Positions 24,055-34,880 are shown, counted from the first letter of the stretch. The stretch is 64,000 nt of DNA from Toxonevra muliebris (GCA_963691655.1 CAVNUY010000004.1:310001-374000); one strand, 5' to 3'. Numbers and translations are program-made. Notes: generated from the sequence alone by a model not told the origin.

Positions 24055-24130
24055 CGTCGCCTGAGTATTGATTTGGCGTATAGGCATAGGAATACTTATA
24101 CACATACGCCAAATCAATTCTCAGGCGACG
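24055..24130. mobile_element. 76-bp palindromic mini-element, copy a
   Basis: 27-bp arms (CGTCGCCTGAG... and ...CTCAGGCGACG) with one mismatch around a 22-base loop. ATAC lies immediately on both sides, consistent with a 4-bp target duplication. Confidence 0.7.
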
Positions 24131-24868
24131 ATACATTTGCGCATGCGACGGAATATATTTTTGCTTTACTTCTTTATTTTATTTCTTTTGCAAAAATCAT
24201 TGCATTTATAATTGATATTGGTAGTATATTATTTTGAGGTCCTACAACTTTGGCATCTGAGGCAAAGTTATGTATTACAAAAAAATAAAATTTTTTTCCC
24301 TGCACACCAACCCTCCACCTGCTCTCTGCACCTCTGTTTTAGAGGATTTTTGGCAAAAATTTATTTAAAATTGTTCATACAGACTAAATGGCTTGGAATA
24401 CTGACATACTTTTTTGACAAAAATATTCCCCTTAACAAAGTAAAAAGGGGTAATCGAACACCAAAATTTGTTTTGGGGACGTATACTCCAAAAATCTCCC
24501 AAAATAGCGGTACGCCGAGACGCTGGAGAATTGGTGTAAAAGCAAACAATATTTATCTTTTCATAATAAACAACTTTGTCTCAGACATCAATGATGTAAG
24601 ATGACAAACTAATAATCCCCACCCATCGATTACCACCAACACAAACATAAACAATGATCATAAGTTTCGCTGGCAAAATGAAAAATATTCAATTCAAGCC
24701 AAATTCAATTTTGTTTTTTTTTTTTGCAGCAGCAGAGAAAATCGGCAACACCGCGCTAAAATACAAATTTGCTGAAATTTTAATAAAAATGAAAAATGTA
24801 GATATCGGATTGTATGTATTGTGATGGGATTTTAGTCGGTAAGTTTATTGATTTGAAGTCCTACATCG

Positions 24869-25099
24869 TTGACGTCTGAGAAAAAGTTGTTTACTATAAA
24901 AAGATCAATATTTTTTGCCTTTCAACCAAACCTCTATCAATTCGGGGTGCTGGTGTTTTGGGGAATGTCGGGTATAAAAGTGTTCAAAACCCATTTTGGT
25001 ATTCGGCAGTCTTATTCACTTTTTTATGAAATACATTTTTGTAGAAAAAAGTATGTTGTTATTTCAAGCTGTTTGCCCGGTATGAACACTTTTAAATAA
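24869..25099 (+). other. Domain D, open-frame copy
   Basis: A 76-codon frame ending NTFK then stop. Related sequences on both sides of the centre (24361-24549 minus, 25815-26003 plus) end NNFK/KNFK then stop. All three share FAF.P.L, a GV..FW pair, V.KT.F and KKYV.I.S when translated. Synonymous third-base changes occur, but so do many replacements, so coding history is only suggested. It could also be structural DNA whose frame is fortuitous. Confidence 0.3.
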
Positions 25100-25454
25100 A
25101 TTTTTACCGAAAATTGCCAAAAAGAAATATTTATGAAATGAAAACAAGAAATATTTATCATTTCATAAAAAACAACTTTGTCTCAGACATCAAATTAATA
25201 TACTAACCCACTAAAATCCCATCACAACACACACAATCCGATATTTACATTTTTCAATTTTATTCAAATTTCAGCAAATTTTTGTTTTAATGCGGTGTTG
25301 CCGATTTTCTCTGCTGCTGCAAAAAAAACAAAATTGAATTTGGTTTGAATTGAATATTTTTCATTTTGCCAGCGAAACTTATGATCATTGTTTATGTTTG
25401 TGTTGGTGGTAATCGATGGGTGGTTTATTAGTTTGTCATCTTACATCATTGATG

Positions 25455-25765
25455 ACGACCTCGATAGCCTAGTGGATAGTGCACTAGACTTTTGTCTGGG
25501 AGGTTCGGGTTCGATTCCCGTCTTCGTCTGGTGGTTAATTTTCATTACTTTCTTATATTCACTATCAATATGAAGTGTATGAGAATTATAAGATAGTGTA
25601 CAAGTACACACATTGGTTGGTAATGGCAAAACCACCAAGCCAATAAAAAAACTGCCACACCGCCGTTCGGAATCGGCGTTAAACTGTAGGTCCAACTATG
25701 TGGTATCACAATGGGCCGTTCAGGCCTAAGTGTGTCTCTCGACAGCCACTCCAATCTAACCAACC
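25455..25765 (+). mobile_element. tRNA-derived SINE with 13-bp target duplication
   Basis: Exact TACATCATTGATG flanks both ends (25442-25454 and 25766-25778), and the uninterrupted sequence is visible in the opposite arm near 24588-24602. The head has A-box TAGCCTAGTGG and B-box GGTTCGATTCC. The body contains GCCGTTCGGAATCGG and TAAACTGTAGGTCC, shared with the degraded SINE at 4689. The end is CCAATCTAACCAACC without a poly-A tail. It would be transcribed by RNA polymerase III and copied by a LINE enzyme. Confidence 0.9.
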
Positions 25766-26200
25766 TACATCATTGATGTCTGAGACAAAGTTGTTTATTA
25801 TGAAAAGATAAATATTGTTTGCTTTTACACCAATCCTCCAGCGTCTCGGCGTACCGCTATTTTGGGAGATTTTTGGAGTATACGTCCCCAAAACCAATTT
25901 TGTTGTTCGATTATCCTTTTTACTTTTTTATAGGGAATATTTTTGTCGAAAGAAGTATGTCAGTATTCCAAGCCATTTAGTCTGTATGAAAAATTTTAAA
26001 TAAATTTTTGCCAAAAATCCTCTAAAACAGAAGTACAGAGAGCAGGTGGAGGGTTGGTGTGGGGGGAAAAAATATTTATTTTTGGACCTCAAAATAATAT
26101 ACTTATCTACCAATATCAATTATACATGCTATGATTTTTGGAAAAGAAATAAAATAAAGAAGTAAAGCAAAAATATATTCTGTCGCATGCGCAAATGTAT

Positions 26201-26275
26201 CGTCGCCTGAGAATTGATTTGGCGTATGTGTATAAGTATTCCTATGCCTATACGCCAAATCAATTCTCAGGCGAC
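26201..26275. mobile_element. 76-bp palindromic mini-element, copy b
   Basis: The inverted-arm partner of copy a: its loop is the reverse complement of copy a's loop, as expected if both were duplicated with the long inverted repeat. The arms pair perfectly. Confidence 0.7.
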
Positions 26276-27825
26276 TGTATGTTTGTATAATTTATATGTA
26301 TATAAGTAAAATAAATAAAAAAATTGTTTGTTTACATGTATCGTAGCAGCGATATATGAAATTTAACATATACAAAAGAATTAACACTGCCACCTCATGT
26401 TAAAATCAGATTGTAGCAGAAAACCGAAGGTTTTGTTGTTTTTGCGACAATTGACAAAGATAAGCCATTACAGCAATTTCAAAGTAAACATTTTGTAAAA
26501 AAAAATTAACATTGCACCTCATATGAAATGTAGATTTTCGTATATATTTCTTTCATATTTATTTCAATATAAATAAATGCATGCACCTCATAATATGAGA
26601 TGTAGAATTTTTTATAATATTTTGTTTTTTATTTCCCTTATCAATATTAATGTAATATTTAAATTTTTCTTAAATAACTACATTTGTAGTTAATAATAAA
26701 ATAAAAACAAAAATAATAAAACATAAGATATAAATAAAAAAATTTCTTGTTTACATGTTACTGTATCAGCGATATATGAAATTTAACATTTGCAAAAGAA
26801 TTAACACTGCCACCTCATGTTAAAATAAGAAGAAGAGTTTTGTGTTTTCGTTGTTTACCCGAATAAATCATTACAGCGATTTTGAAATTAACATTTTGAG
26901 AAATTTTAACCTGCACCTCATATGAGGTGGAGAGACGTCGATAGATTTAACAGTGATAAGAAAAATTAACATTTTGATAAGAATAAATCATGTTAGAAAT
27001 ATGAGATGCAATGTGATATCGTATGGGTAACGCTCGTATCTTTTTTCCGACCAAAAACTGTATATTTCTACCAAAAATTTTTAAAAAACTGTAAATCGAT
27101 TTAAAAAAACTGTATATTTCGCGGTATCAATTTTTTTCAATGAAAACTAACCAGGAAAGCAATTTATCTATCATCTAAATCGTCTTCGTTCTCCATTTTC
27201 ATATCTCCTTTTGTAGTTGTATTGAATTTGTGCTTTGAAGAAATTTGACGAAGCGATTCCGGCTTGGCTATGAGGTATTTATAGAAATCAACGCATGTAT
27301 ATTTCAAGTTACATTTGACGATAAGAATCGCCTTCAATGTTTCCATTTTTTTCAAAGGTATACTTGCAACGAGTTACCATTGTTCTCTGACACGTTTCGC
27401 ATTGTGATTGATAAATTTGAATTTCGTAGTGTTCAAAAATTGTATATTTTTTTCTTAGTATAAACGCGGTATTTTGGTAAAAAAGGCGGTATGCGGTTTT
27501 GGAGTTGAAAAAGCGGTATACTACCGCGAAAAACTGTATAGATACGAGCGTTACGTATGGGCCAAAGCATTCAACATTTTTTTTCATGTTAAAAATATGA
27601 GATGCCATGTGAGAAACTACATGAGTGTAGTTATTTTATATTTGAAAAATAATGTAAACAAAGAAATTGCAATTGTAAACAAAGAAAGCAAAATTAAAAA
27701 AAAAGTATGAAATATTTCTTGGATATTTAACGGCCTCGGTTGTTTATAACTGGTGAATTTTTATCGAGCTCAAGGCCAAGCAAAAATAAAGTTTTTTATA
27801 CAAATTTATTTTTATTTTTAAAAAA

Positions 27826-27880
27826 CTTTTATATTTGTTTGTCAATATTTCGACTTCAATTAGAAGTCATCTTCAGGACA
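27826..27880 (-). ncRNA. Hammerhead-ribozyme-like motif (candidate)
   Basis: The minus strand reads CTGAAGA (core CUGANGA), then a six-pair stem GACTTC/GAAGTC with loop TAATT, then GAAA, then TATT...AATA able to form stem III, followed by TA as a possible UH cleavage site. Penelope-like elements are known to carry hammerhead motifs in their terminal repeats. Stem I is not evident: the bases before CTGAAGA do not pair well with those after TA. It may therefore be a decayed or incomplete ribozyme. Confidence 0.4.
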
Positions 27881-28034
27881 CTATAGAGATAAAATTTAAT
27901 TACTTTAACTTAAAACAAACATATAATATTTAAGAAAACAAATAATTAGTCACAACTTACATTAAACGTTACATATATCTTACAAGGTTCAAATACATAT
28001 GTACATACATAAATTTGTAACATTAAGATATTAT

Positions 28035-28490
28035 TTAACGAACATCTTTCTTTCTTTTCTTTCTTCTTGTCACCAAATGTCTGTAGCTGTGAGCGCAATT
28101 GTCAGTATCAGTTTTAAAGTTCATTCTCTCATCATTTGGTGTATTGGTAATATGTAGCATCTCTAAAATGTACCGTTTTTTGTAGTTTCTCTCTTGTTGT
28201 AACACTTCTACTTTGTCAAAAACTGGAGAATGATTGAGACCCCTACAGTGAGTCGTCAAGGCAGTTTTTTGATCGTTAATGCTACGTGATCTTAAGTCCG
28301 ACTTATGAGCAGAAATCCTTGTCTTCAACTTAGATTTTGTTGTTCCCACATATGTTTTATTGCATAAGTGGAACCCGTCACCACCACATTTAATTTTATA
28401 TATTACATCTATATATTACTATATAGTTGTCGGAGATTATTTTTCGTGGTAAAAGCTAATTGAAATTTTTCTTTGTCAAAGAAATTTGAT
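28035..28490 (-). pseudogene. Penelope GIY-YIG endonuclease domain
   Basis: The minus-strand frame includes YKIKCGGDGFHLCNKTYVGT followed by L..R...H, the GIY-YIG hallmark: a CX7C pair, YVG as the second tyrosine motif, and the downstream Arg and His. Upstream at about 28425-28450 the typical NNLRQL linker can be read, but an in-frame stop separates it, so the frame is broken. The domain ends in a basic tail. In Penelope proteins this nuclease follows the RT and cuts target DNA; here the RT is missing. A near-identical copy lies at 33421-33846. Confidence 0.8.
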
Positions 28491-28704
28491 TTAGTGAATC
28501 TTTCAGTACTTTAAAAATAAAAATAAATTTGTATAAAAAACTTTATTTTTGCTTGGCCTTGAGCTCGATAAAAATTCACCAGTTAAAAGTATGAAATTTA
28601 AAATTTTCAAACAAAAAATTTTAAATTAACTATTAACTAATGTAATAATACGCAAAGATAATAATAATTTTTGTAAGTTTTCATTTATTCATTGTTTATG
28701 AATG

Positions 28705-29075
28705 ATGAAAGCTAGAAACCATTTATGAGGTGCCATACCGATGAAGCGATCGCAACGGTTGGCAACCGGCCCACCGGACAAAAAGGTATGAATCGATGGG
28801 TTGGAGGTGTTTGATAGAACAATTATTTTACATTTCCTTTGGCAAATAACATTCAACATTTGCAGTATTTTCTATATTCTTTATATACAAATATGCAAAC
28901 GTTTTGTTTTTATGTATTTTGATTGATTTCTTTTTTGTTATGCACATGCATGTAGATACTTTTGAATATATTTTTCTGCTTTTGATTTTATGAAATTCAG
29001 TAAATTCATAAACAATTAATAAATGAAAACTTACAAAAAATTATTATCATCTTTGCGTATTATTACATGGGGTAA
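28705..29075 (+). repeat. Terminal module E, copy 2
   Basis: Same words as copy 1, with GATGAAGCGATCGCAACGGT in place of the diverged middle. Just before it (28600-28700) is an inverted stub of the module's own AT-rich tail, giving a local hairpin. Confidence 0.75.
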
Positions 29076-29089
29076 AAAAACAAAAAAAC

Positions 29090-29400
29090 AATGGATGTGT
29101 GCAAGGCACGCAAGATATTTGATGTGTAAACAGTTAAGCTAACTGAATGTCATTTACATAAGCTCACATATGTATAGCCATATATAGGGATTTAATGTAT
29201 AATCCATATGCTTAGGTAATTAATTCAAATTAAAACAATTCTTTTATAAACTTAAAAACTTATTAGATATCATTATCTTTTATATATAATAGCCCAATTC
29301 ACCATAAATTGCAAATGGTCTTGCATCATTGCAAATTTTTATTCCATATCACATATATTTGTTGTAGTGATAGCATGCTCGTATATACGCAGCTGTATTT
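29090..29400 (+). repeat. Module W, copy 2 (shortened)
   Basis: Matches copy 3 except that the segment from ATAAATATTTTGCAATTGC to TCGGGATCTA is deleted. Confidence 0.75.
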
Positions 29401-29476
29401 GCATCCTTTTTTTTCGCGCTTTAAGTTTTTCTTCCTGTCGATTTGAAATTTTATTAGATTTGAAAATTTTACATAA

Positions 29477-29552
29477 CGTCACCTGAAAAATGATTTGGCG
29501 TATAGGTATATGAATTTGTACACACATACGTCAAATCAATCCTCAGGCGGCG
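29477..29552. mobile_element. 76-bp palindromic mini-element, copy f
   Basis: The arms are more diverged than in copies a-d (CGTCACCTGAAAAAT against CGCCGCCTGAGGATT), and the flanks are ATAA on both sides. This is a different site from copies a-d. Confidence 0.65.
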
Positions 29553-30300
29553 ATAAGTGCTTTCCGCATTTAACCTTAGAAAGGCAACAGGGATGACTGG
29601 TCCCCCACTACTTTTTAAAAGCACCGCAAAGAGAGTTGTCTCAACTGCATTTAATAAAAATAAAAAAGAATGTATTTTTATTGAAGTAAATAAGTTTGAT
29701 TTTTTCTGTTTAACAGTTTTGCTATTTACATAGATAAAAAAGTGTTGCCTTTCTAATGTTAATGTACAAAGCAAAATTTTTTATAATGCCCTGATTTGCT
29801 ATCATCACTACATTTTGTTTATACATTTATTGAAACCTAGATTCCTTCTTATTACTTATCATTTTGTATTGTTTTCATATTTTAAAGAATATTTAATTTT
29901 AATGCAATCTAACTAACCGAATGCAAAACTTATCAAACGCCTGTGTTTGCTACGGCGACTTCTCTGCTTGTATGGTATAGTCGATCTCCACACGTTTAAC
30001 ACCAACAAATAATTCTGCCACGAATAAATGTACACACACATTTTGTTTTCGTATGTACATATATGTGTGAGTAAATTGATCGAAACATAAACAAACAAAC
30101 TCCGCTCGTATTTTAATTTCTCCCTCTCTTCTTCTCTTTGTTGTTTAGAGTAGCACAGTCATGCCGCGCAGTAGTGTGAGCGAGAGGGGAACTGGACGTT
30201 ACAGTTATCTTACATCTTACGATACAGTTATTCTTACATTTTACACATTTGAAATTTTGCCCATACCGTGAGCTAAAATGTTTACACATCAAAAAAGCAA
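29553..30300. repeat. Module X, copy 1
   Basis: Runs from AAGTGCTTTCCGCATTTAAC to CCATACCGTGAGCTAAAATG. It contains minus-strand frames of 101 and 61 codons that are conserved only because the copies are nearly identical. Nothing in them resembles a known protein. Confidence 0.65.
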
Positions 30301-30607
30301 ACCAGAAACGCGCATAGATTTTAATTTAAAATTTTTTGTTTGAAAATTTTAAATTTCATACTTTTTTATAGTTTTGCTTTCTTTGTTTACAATTGCAATT
30401 TTTTTGTTTACATTATTTTTCAAATATAAAATAACTACACTCAAGTAGTTTCTTACATGACATCTCATATTTTTAACATGAAAAAAAATGTTAAATGCTT
30501 TGGCCCATACGATTTCACAGTGCATCTCATATTTTTAACTGATTTGTTCTTATAAAAGATATTATTTAACGAACATCTTTCTTTCTTTTCTTTCTTTTTG
30601 TCACCAA

Positions 30608-31372
30608 GGTGTTGCAATATATTGTAAGTCAAATTTAAGTGTTAATATTTTGAGTAAATCTAGTGGATCAGAGGTGGAGTTCATAAATGCTGAAATTCTT
30701 GGTAATAAGGCTAAAATTTTTTTATCATGTGTGTACAATCCAAATCGTAGTTCCAATATCGACCTGTTATTCACTTCCATTTCTGATTGTGTCATTGACT
30801 TTGATCACTTTGTTTTATGTGGAGATTTCAATCTGAATCTTCTTTCTAGTGACAGCCATGTGAGAAAATTTACTAGTAGTTTGGATGAAGTTGGTCTCAG
30901 TATAGTCAATACCACCATGCCAACTCGATTCGCAAGCAATGCTTCTCCAAGCTTACTTGATCTCTTTGTGGTTTCGGATGTTTCTTTTGTGCTGTTATTT
31001 GATCAAATCTCTTTCACCTCTGATCACGATCTAATTTTCTGTACATTGAATATTGACCTTACTCCAATTGTCGCAGAAAACACTTTTACTTACAGAGACT
31101 ACAAGTCAATTGATTTCGCGTCACTGCATAATGACTTATCTAACAGAAATTGGTCCGACTGTTGGTTTCTTACCTCAGTTGATGATAAATTAAAATACTT
31201 TCTCGAAAACATTTCTAAACTATATGATAGCCACGTACCCCTACGTGCGTGCCGTATTACAAATAGCACTTGTCCTTGGTTTACGCACTCGGTGAGGCTA
31301 GCCTTAAAGAAGCGTCATAAAAGTTATAATAAATGGAAGAGAAATCCTACAGAACAAAACCGAGAGTATTAA
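30608..31372 (+). pseudogene. LINE endonuclease domain, N-terminally truncated
   Basis: The open frame from 30650 contains CGDFNLNLLS, then LLDLFVVSD and FTSDHDLIF, the last three landmarks of the LINE endonuclease fold. The first catalytic motifs are gone through 5' truncation. After the domain comes a basic linker (KKRHKSYNKWKR). The frame stops at 31372 just after a seven-A run, and the polymerase continues in another frame from 31333, so a one-base slip in that homopolymer probably split a single ORF2. The real first codon is upstream of the truncation, so the frame's ATG is not a true start. Confidence 0.8.
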
Positions 31373-33144
31373 AAAAAGCCAGGAATGAAGCTACATCTAC
31401 TGTTAAGCAGTCAAAGAAGATGTTCTTCACATCCAAACTGAATCCTTCATTACACCCTAAACAATTATGGTCTAATTTAAGGGAAATTGGTGTGCGTAAA
31501 TTTAAATCCGGTGTGTGTGGGATTGATCCCAATGCACTCAATGATTACTTTGTATGCGGTTCTCAATCAAATTCACCCAAGTTCTCGGATCATATGAATA
31601 CTACCAAATCTCCTGCTGGGTTCCAGTTTGATGCTGTGTGTGAAACGGATGTGGCTCGCTGCATAAAGAAAATTAGATCGAATGCTATCGGAGAAGATGG
31701 TATTGCTATAAAATTTATAAAACTCATAACACCCTATGTTCTCAGTCCTCTGACACACATTATTAATCACTGCATCACTAGCTCTCGTTTCCCTGAAATT
31801 TGGAAAGTGGCCACAGTTATTCCGATAGCAAAAATATCGATGGCCTCAACACCAGCTGATTTCCGCCCTATTAGTATATTGTCATCTCTATCCAAAGTCT
31901 GTGAATCACTCATGGCTGAACAGATTTCTAGTAACCTTAGTGAGTCTAGCCTTTTATCACCTCTCCAGTCTGGTTTCCGCTCTGGACACAGTTGCTCCAC
32001 TGCTGTTGTAAAAATTCTGGACGATATTAGAACACCATATGATAAGGGTCATCTCACTTTATTATGCCTCTTAGATTTCTCTAAAGCATTTGATAGCGTT
32101 AGTCACTCTCTGCTTTGCAGAAAGTTGAAACAATGCTTTGGATTCTCAGATACTGCGGTACGGTTTATGGAAAGCTATTTAGAAGGTAGATCTCAAAGAG
32201 TAAAGATTGGTAATGCTTATTCGATGTACAAGACAGTAAACAGAGGTGTGCCTCAAGGCTCTGTTCTTGGTCCGCTTCTTTTTACTATGTTTTTAAATGA
32301 TATTTTTGCTGTTTGTCGTCATATCTCCATGCATGCTTATGCTGATGACCTCCAGATATACTTATCTAGACCTATAGGTCTTGTTGAGGATTTATGTGCA
32401 CGAGTAAATGAAGATTTATGTACAATTAGCAAGTGGGCCAGTGATAACATGCTCAAATTAAATCCAATTAAATCATTTGTTCTGCCTATCTCGCAAGCGT
32501 CTTACTTACACACCGATATTCCCCCCATTGTTCTCAATGGAACCGAGCTGAAGTTCGTTAATAAGGTCAGGAGCCTTGGATTTATTATTAATTCATATCT
32601 TTCGTGTGATGATCAAATTAACTCTGTGGTGAGTAAAGAGTACGTGGTCCTGCGAAATCTTAGGATGGCTGCTGCATTTGTACCGTGTGAAACTAAACGT
32701 AAACTAGTGTTGCAACTACTAGTGCTTATAATTACCTACTCGGAAGTTGTTTATAGTAAACTTGACTCAAGGTCTTCACACAAACTTCTCGTTGCATTTA
32801 ACAATGCTGCTCGCTACATATATGGTGTAAAAAAGTTCGAACATATCTCGGTTTATAGTAAGAAAATTCTTGGTCTTGATCTCTTCGGATACCTTGATGT
32901 CAGCAACTGTATCTTTTTGCATAGGCTCATTTATACACAGAGCCCCAATTATTTGTATGAAAAGCTTCAATTCTGTAAATCAAGCAGAAGTATAAACCTT
33001 CAAATCCATAGCCATAACTTTAGAAATTCAAGTAGGCTATTTTTTGTTAGCGCTATAAGGTTATGGAATTCATTGCCATCTAACATTAAGACAGTTTCTA
33101 ATTTCAAAAACTTTAAGCATTTAGTTCTTCAACATTTTTCCTAG
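31333..33144 (+). CDS. LINE reverse transcriptase
   Basis: A 603-codon open frame with the whole RT fold: DFRPISILSSLSK, LLDFSKAFDSVSH (motif A near residue 247), [13 protein letters not shown] near 305, and YADD at 336-339. Thumb and C-terminal regions follow, ending RLWNSLPSNIK and stop. All catalytic aspartates are present. RT makes cDNA from element RNA at the nicked target. The frame lacks its endonuclease by one frameshift, so this copy alone is unlikely to move. The ATG used is internal to the original ORF2. Confidence 0.9.
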   Translation: MEEKSYRTKPRVLKKARNEATSTVKQSKKMFFTSKLNPSLHPKQLWSNLREIGVRKFKSGVCGIDPNALNDYFVCGSQSNSPKFSDHMNTTKSPAGFQFDAVCETDVARCIKKIRSNAIGEDGIAIKFIKLITPYVLSPLTHIINHCITSSRFPEIWKVATVIPIAKISMASTPADFRPISILSSLSKVCESLMAEQISSNLSESSLLSPLQSGFRSGHSCSTAVVKILDDIRTPYDKGHLTLLCLLDFSKAFDSVSHSLLCRKLKQCFGFSDTAVRFMESYLEGRSQRVKIGNAYSMYKTVNRGVPQGSVLGPLLFTMFLNDIFAVCRHISMHAYADDLQIYLSRPIGLVEDLCARVNEDLCTISKWASDNMLKLNPIKSFVLPISQASYLHTDIPPIVLNGTELKFVNKVRSLGFIINSYLSCDDQINSVVSKEYVVLRNLRMAAAFVPCETKRKLVLQLLVLIITYSEVVYSKLDSRSSHKLLVAFNNAARYIYGVKKFEHISVYSKKILGLDLFGYLDVSNCIFLHRLIYTQSPNYLYEKLQFCKSSRSINLQIHSHNFRNSSRLFFVSAIRLWNSLPSNIKTVSNFKNFKHLVLQHFS

Positions 33145-33420
33145 TCTATTTCTCTCTCTCTTTCTCTCTTTTTCTTCTTTTAATTACTTTATTTCTTCAT
33201 TTGTTCCTTTCCTCTAGATCACTTTTAACCCTATTTAATTTTAATATTAATTTGTTATTAAATTCATCATCTTATTCGACATTTACCTTATATTAAGCAA
33301 TTTGTTGTTAATAACTTTACTAAATATGTTGTTATATTATAATAATAATTTGCGCATGTAAAAGATCATGTCTTAGATGCGAATACTCTCTAAATAAATA
33401 AAAAAAAAAAAAAAAAAAAA

Positions 33421-33846
33421 TGTCTGTAGCTGTGAGCGCAATTGTCAGTATCAGTTTTAAAATTCATTCTCTCATCATTTGGTGTATTGGTAATATGTAG
33501 CATCTCTAAAATGTACCGTTTTTTGTAGTTTCTCTCTTGTTGTAACACTTCTACTTTGTCAAAAACTGGAGAATGATTGAGACCCCTACAGTGAGTCGTC
33601 AAGGCAGTTTTTTGATCGTTAATGCTACGTGATCTTAAGTCCGACTTATGAGCAGAAATCCTTGTCTTCAACTTAGATTTTGTTGTTCCCACATATGTTT
33701 TATTGCATAAGTGGAACCCGTCACCACCACATTTAATTTTATATATTACATCTATATATTACTATATAGTTGTCGGAGATTATTTTTCGTGGTAAAAGCT
33801 AATTGAAATTTTTCTTTGTCAAAGAAATTTGATTTAGTGAATCTTT
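33421..33846 (-). pseudogene. Penelope GIY-YIG domain, copy 2, split by LINE
   Basis: Nearly identical to 28035-28490 (same CX7C, YVGT and L..R...H motifs). Its last codons are separated: the final residues lie before the LINE at 30558-30607, and the LINE's A-tail adds spurious phenylalanine codons to the minus-strand frame. Upstream, 33847-33900 holds 53 bp that unit 1 has lost, followed by the inverted ~78-bp Penelope end. Confidence 0.8.
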
Positions 33847-34106
33847 CGGAACAGTTAGGAATATATATGTTTGTTTTAAATATTCTAGAAGTCACGTCAG
33901 TACTTTAAAAATAAAAATAAATTTGTATAAAAAACTTTATTTTTGCTTGGCCTTGAGCTCGATAAAAATTCACCAGTTAAAAGTATGAAATTTAAAATTT
34001 TCAAACAAAAAATTTTAAATTAACTATTAACTAATGTAATAATACGCAAAGATAATAATAATTTTTGTAAGTTTTCATTTATTCATTGTTTATGAATGAT
34101 GAAAGC

Positions 34107-34480
34107 TAGGAACCATTTATGAGGTGCCATACCGATGAAGCGATCGCAACGGTTGGCAACCGGTCCACCGGACAAAAAGGTATGAATCGATGGGTTGGAG
34201 GTGTTTGATAGAACAATTATTTTACATTTCCTTTGGCAAATAACATTCAACATTTGCAGTATTTTCTATATTCTTTATATACAAATATGCAAACGTTTTG
34301 TTTTTATGTATTTTGATTGATTTCTTTTTTGTTATGCACATGCATGTAGATACTTTTGAATATATTTTTCTGCTTTTGATTTTATGAAATTCAGTAAATT
34401 CATAAACAATTAATAAATGAAAACTTACAAAAAATTATTATCATCTTTGCGTATTATTACATGGGGTAAAAAAAAACAAA
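34107..34480 (+). repeat. Terminal module E, copy 3
   Basis: Near-identical to copy 2 as part of the tandem duplication. Confidence 0.75.
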
Positions 34481-34490
34481 AAAACAATGG

Positions 34491-34880
34491 ATGTGTGCAA
34501 GGCACGCAAGATATTTGATGTGTAAACAGTTAAGCTAACTGAATGTCATTTACATAAGCTCACATATGTATAGCCATATATAGGGATTTAATGTATAATC
34601 CATATGCTTAGGTAATTAATTCAAATTAAAACAATTCTTTTATAAACTTAAAAACTTATTAGATATCATTATCTTTTATATATAATAGCCCAATTCACCA
34701 TAAATTGCAAATGGTCTTGCATCATTGCAAATTTTTATTCCATATCACATATATTTGTTGTAGTGATAGCATAAATATTTTGCAATTGCACCAAATCATG
34801 AATAGGGCTGATATGTTGTAGTTGCATTATTTTTCTTTTACTCAATGCATCGGGATCTATATGCTCGTATATACGCAGCT
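34491..34880 (+). repeat. Module W, copy 3 (full)
   Basis: Retains ATAAATATTTTGCAATTGC and AATAGGGCTGATATGTTG, missing from unit 1. Confidence 0.75.

Larger units (their letters stand above)
23345..27711. repeat. Long inverted repeat IR1
   Basis: The left arm (23345 to about 24790) is repeated inverted from about 25280 to 27711. Matching word pairs are TAACTACACTCATGTAGTTT/AAACTACATGAGTGTAGTTA at the outside, the 76-bp palindromes at 24055 and 26201 midway, and TGATCATTGTTTATGTTTGT with its complement near the centre. The right arm carries the SINE at 25455. The centre (24845-25140) is a single domain D also present in each arm. A local AT-rich stretch at 27030-27560 has no left-arm partner and may be an extra insertion. 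Confidence 0.75.
27712..28587 (-). mobile_element. Penelope-like element fragment 1
   Basis: The only coding content is the C-terminal GIY-YIG endonuclease on the minus strand. The fragment is bracketed by inverted copies of a ~78-bp sequence (27748-27829 and 28503-28587, TAACTGGTGAATTTTTATCG...). AAAAGTATGAAAT occurs at both outer sides, a likely 13-bp duplication. The same host sequence without the insert is seen at about 48101-48115. Penelope-like elements are known for 5' truncation and inverted end fragments. The RT domain is absent. Confidence 0.8.
28027..30557. repeat. Tandem duplication, unit 1
   Basis: Starts GATATTATTTAACGAACATC inside the Penelope fragment and runs through modules E, W, palindrome f, X and the start of the ladder. 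It repeats at 30558-36045. The breakpoint joins ...TTCTTATAAAA to GATATTATTT. Unit 1 lacks about 53 bp of the Penelope end and about 90 bp of module W that unit 2 keeps, and it lacks the LINE. Confidence 0.85.
30608..33420 (+). mobile_element. 5'-truncated LINE (CR1/L2- or Jockey-like)
   Basis: Unit 1 gives the empty site: CACCAAATGTCTG is uninterrupted at 28072. The element starts within the endonuclease and ends in AATAAATAAA plus an A run at 33399-33420. There is no target duplication beyond ambiguous A residues. The C-terminal RLWNSLPSNIK pattern near the stop is common in CR1/L2-type LINEs, so I lean that way without certainty. Confidence 0.9.

Noticed and set aside
25455..25530. tRNA gene at the SINE head
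   Set aside because: A- and B-boxes are present but the acceptor ends do not pair and the unit has 13-bp target duplications, so it is a SINE.
29469..29774. 101-codon frame conserved in two copies as a real gene
   Set aside because: Conservation is explained by the tandem duplication; the frame runs through a palindromic mini-element and differs in the third X copy.
33847..33900. Second hammerhead motif in Penelope copy 2
   Set aside because: The minus strand has CTGACGTGACTTC, which does not fit CUGANGA, and no GAAA follows at the right distance.
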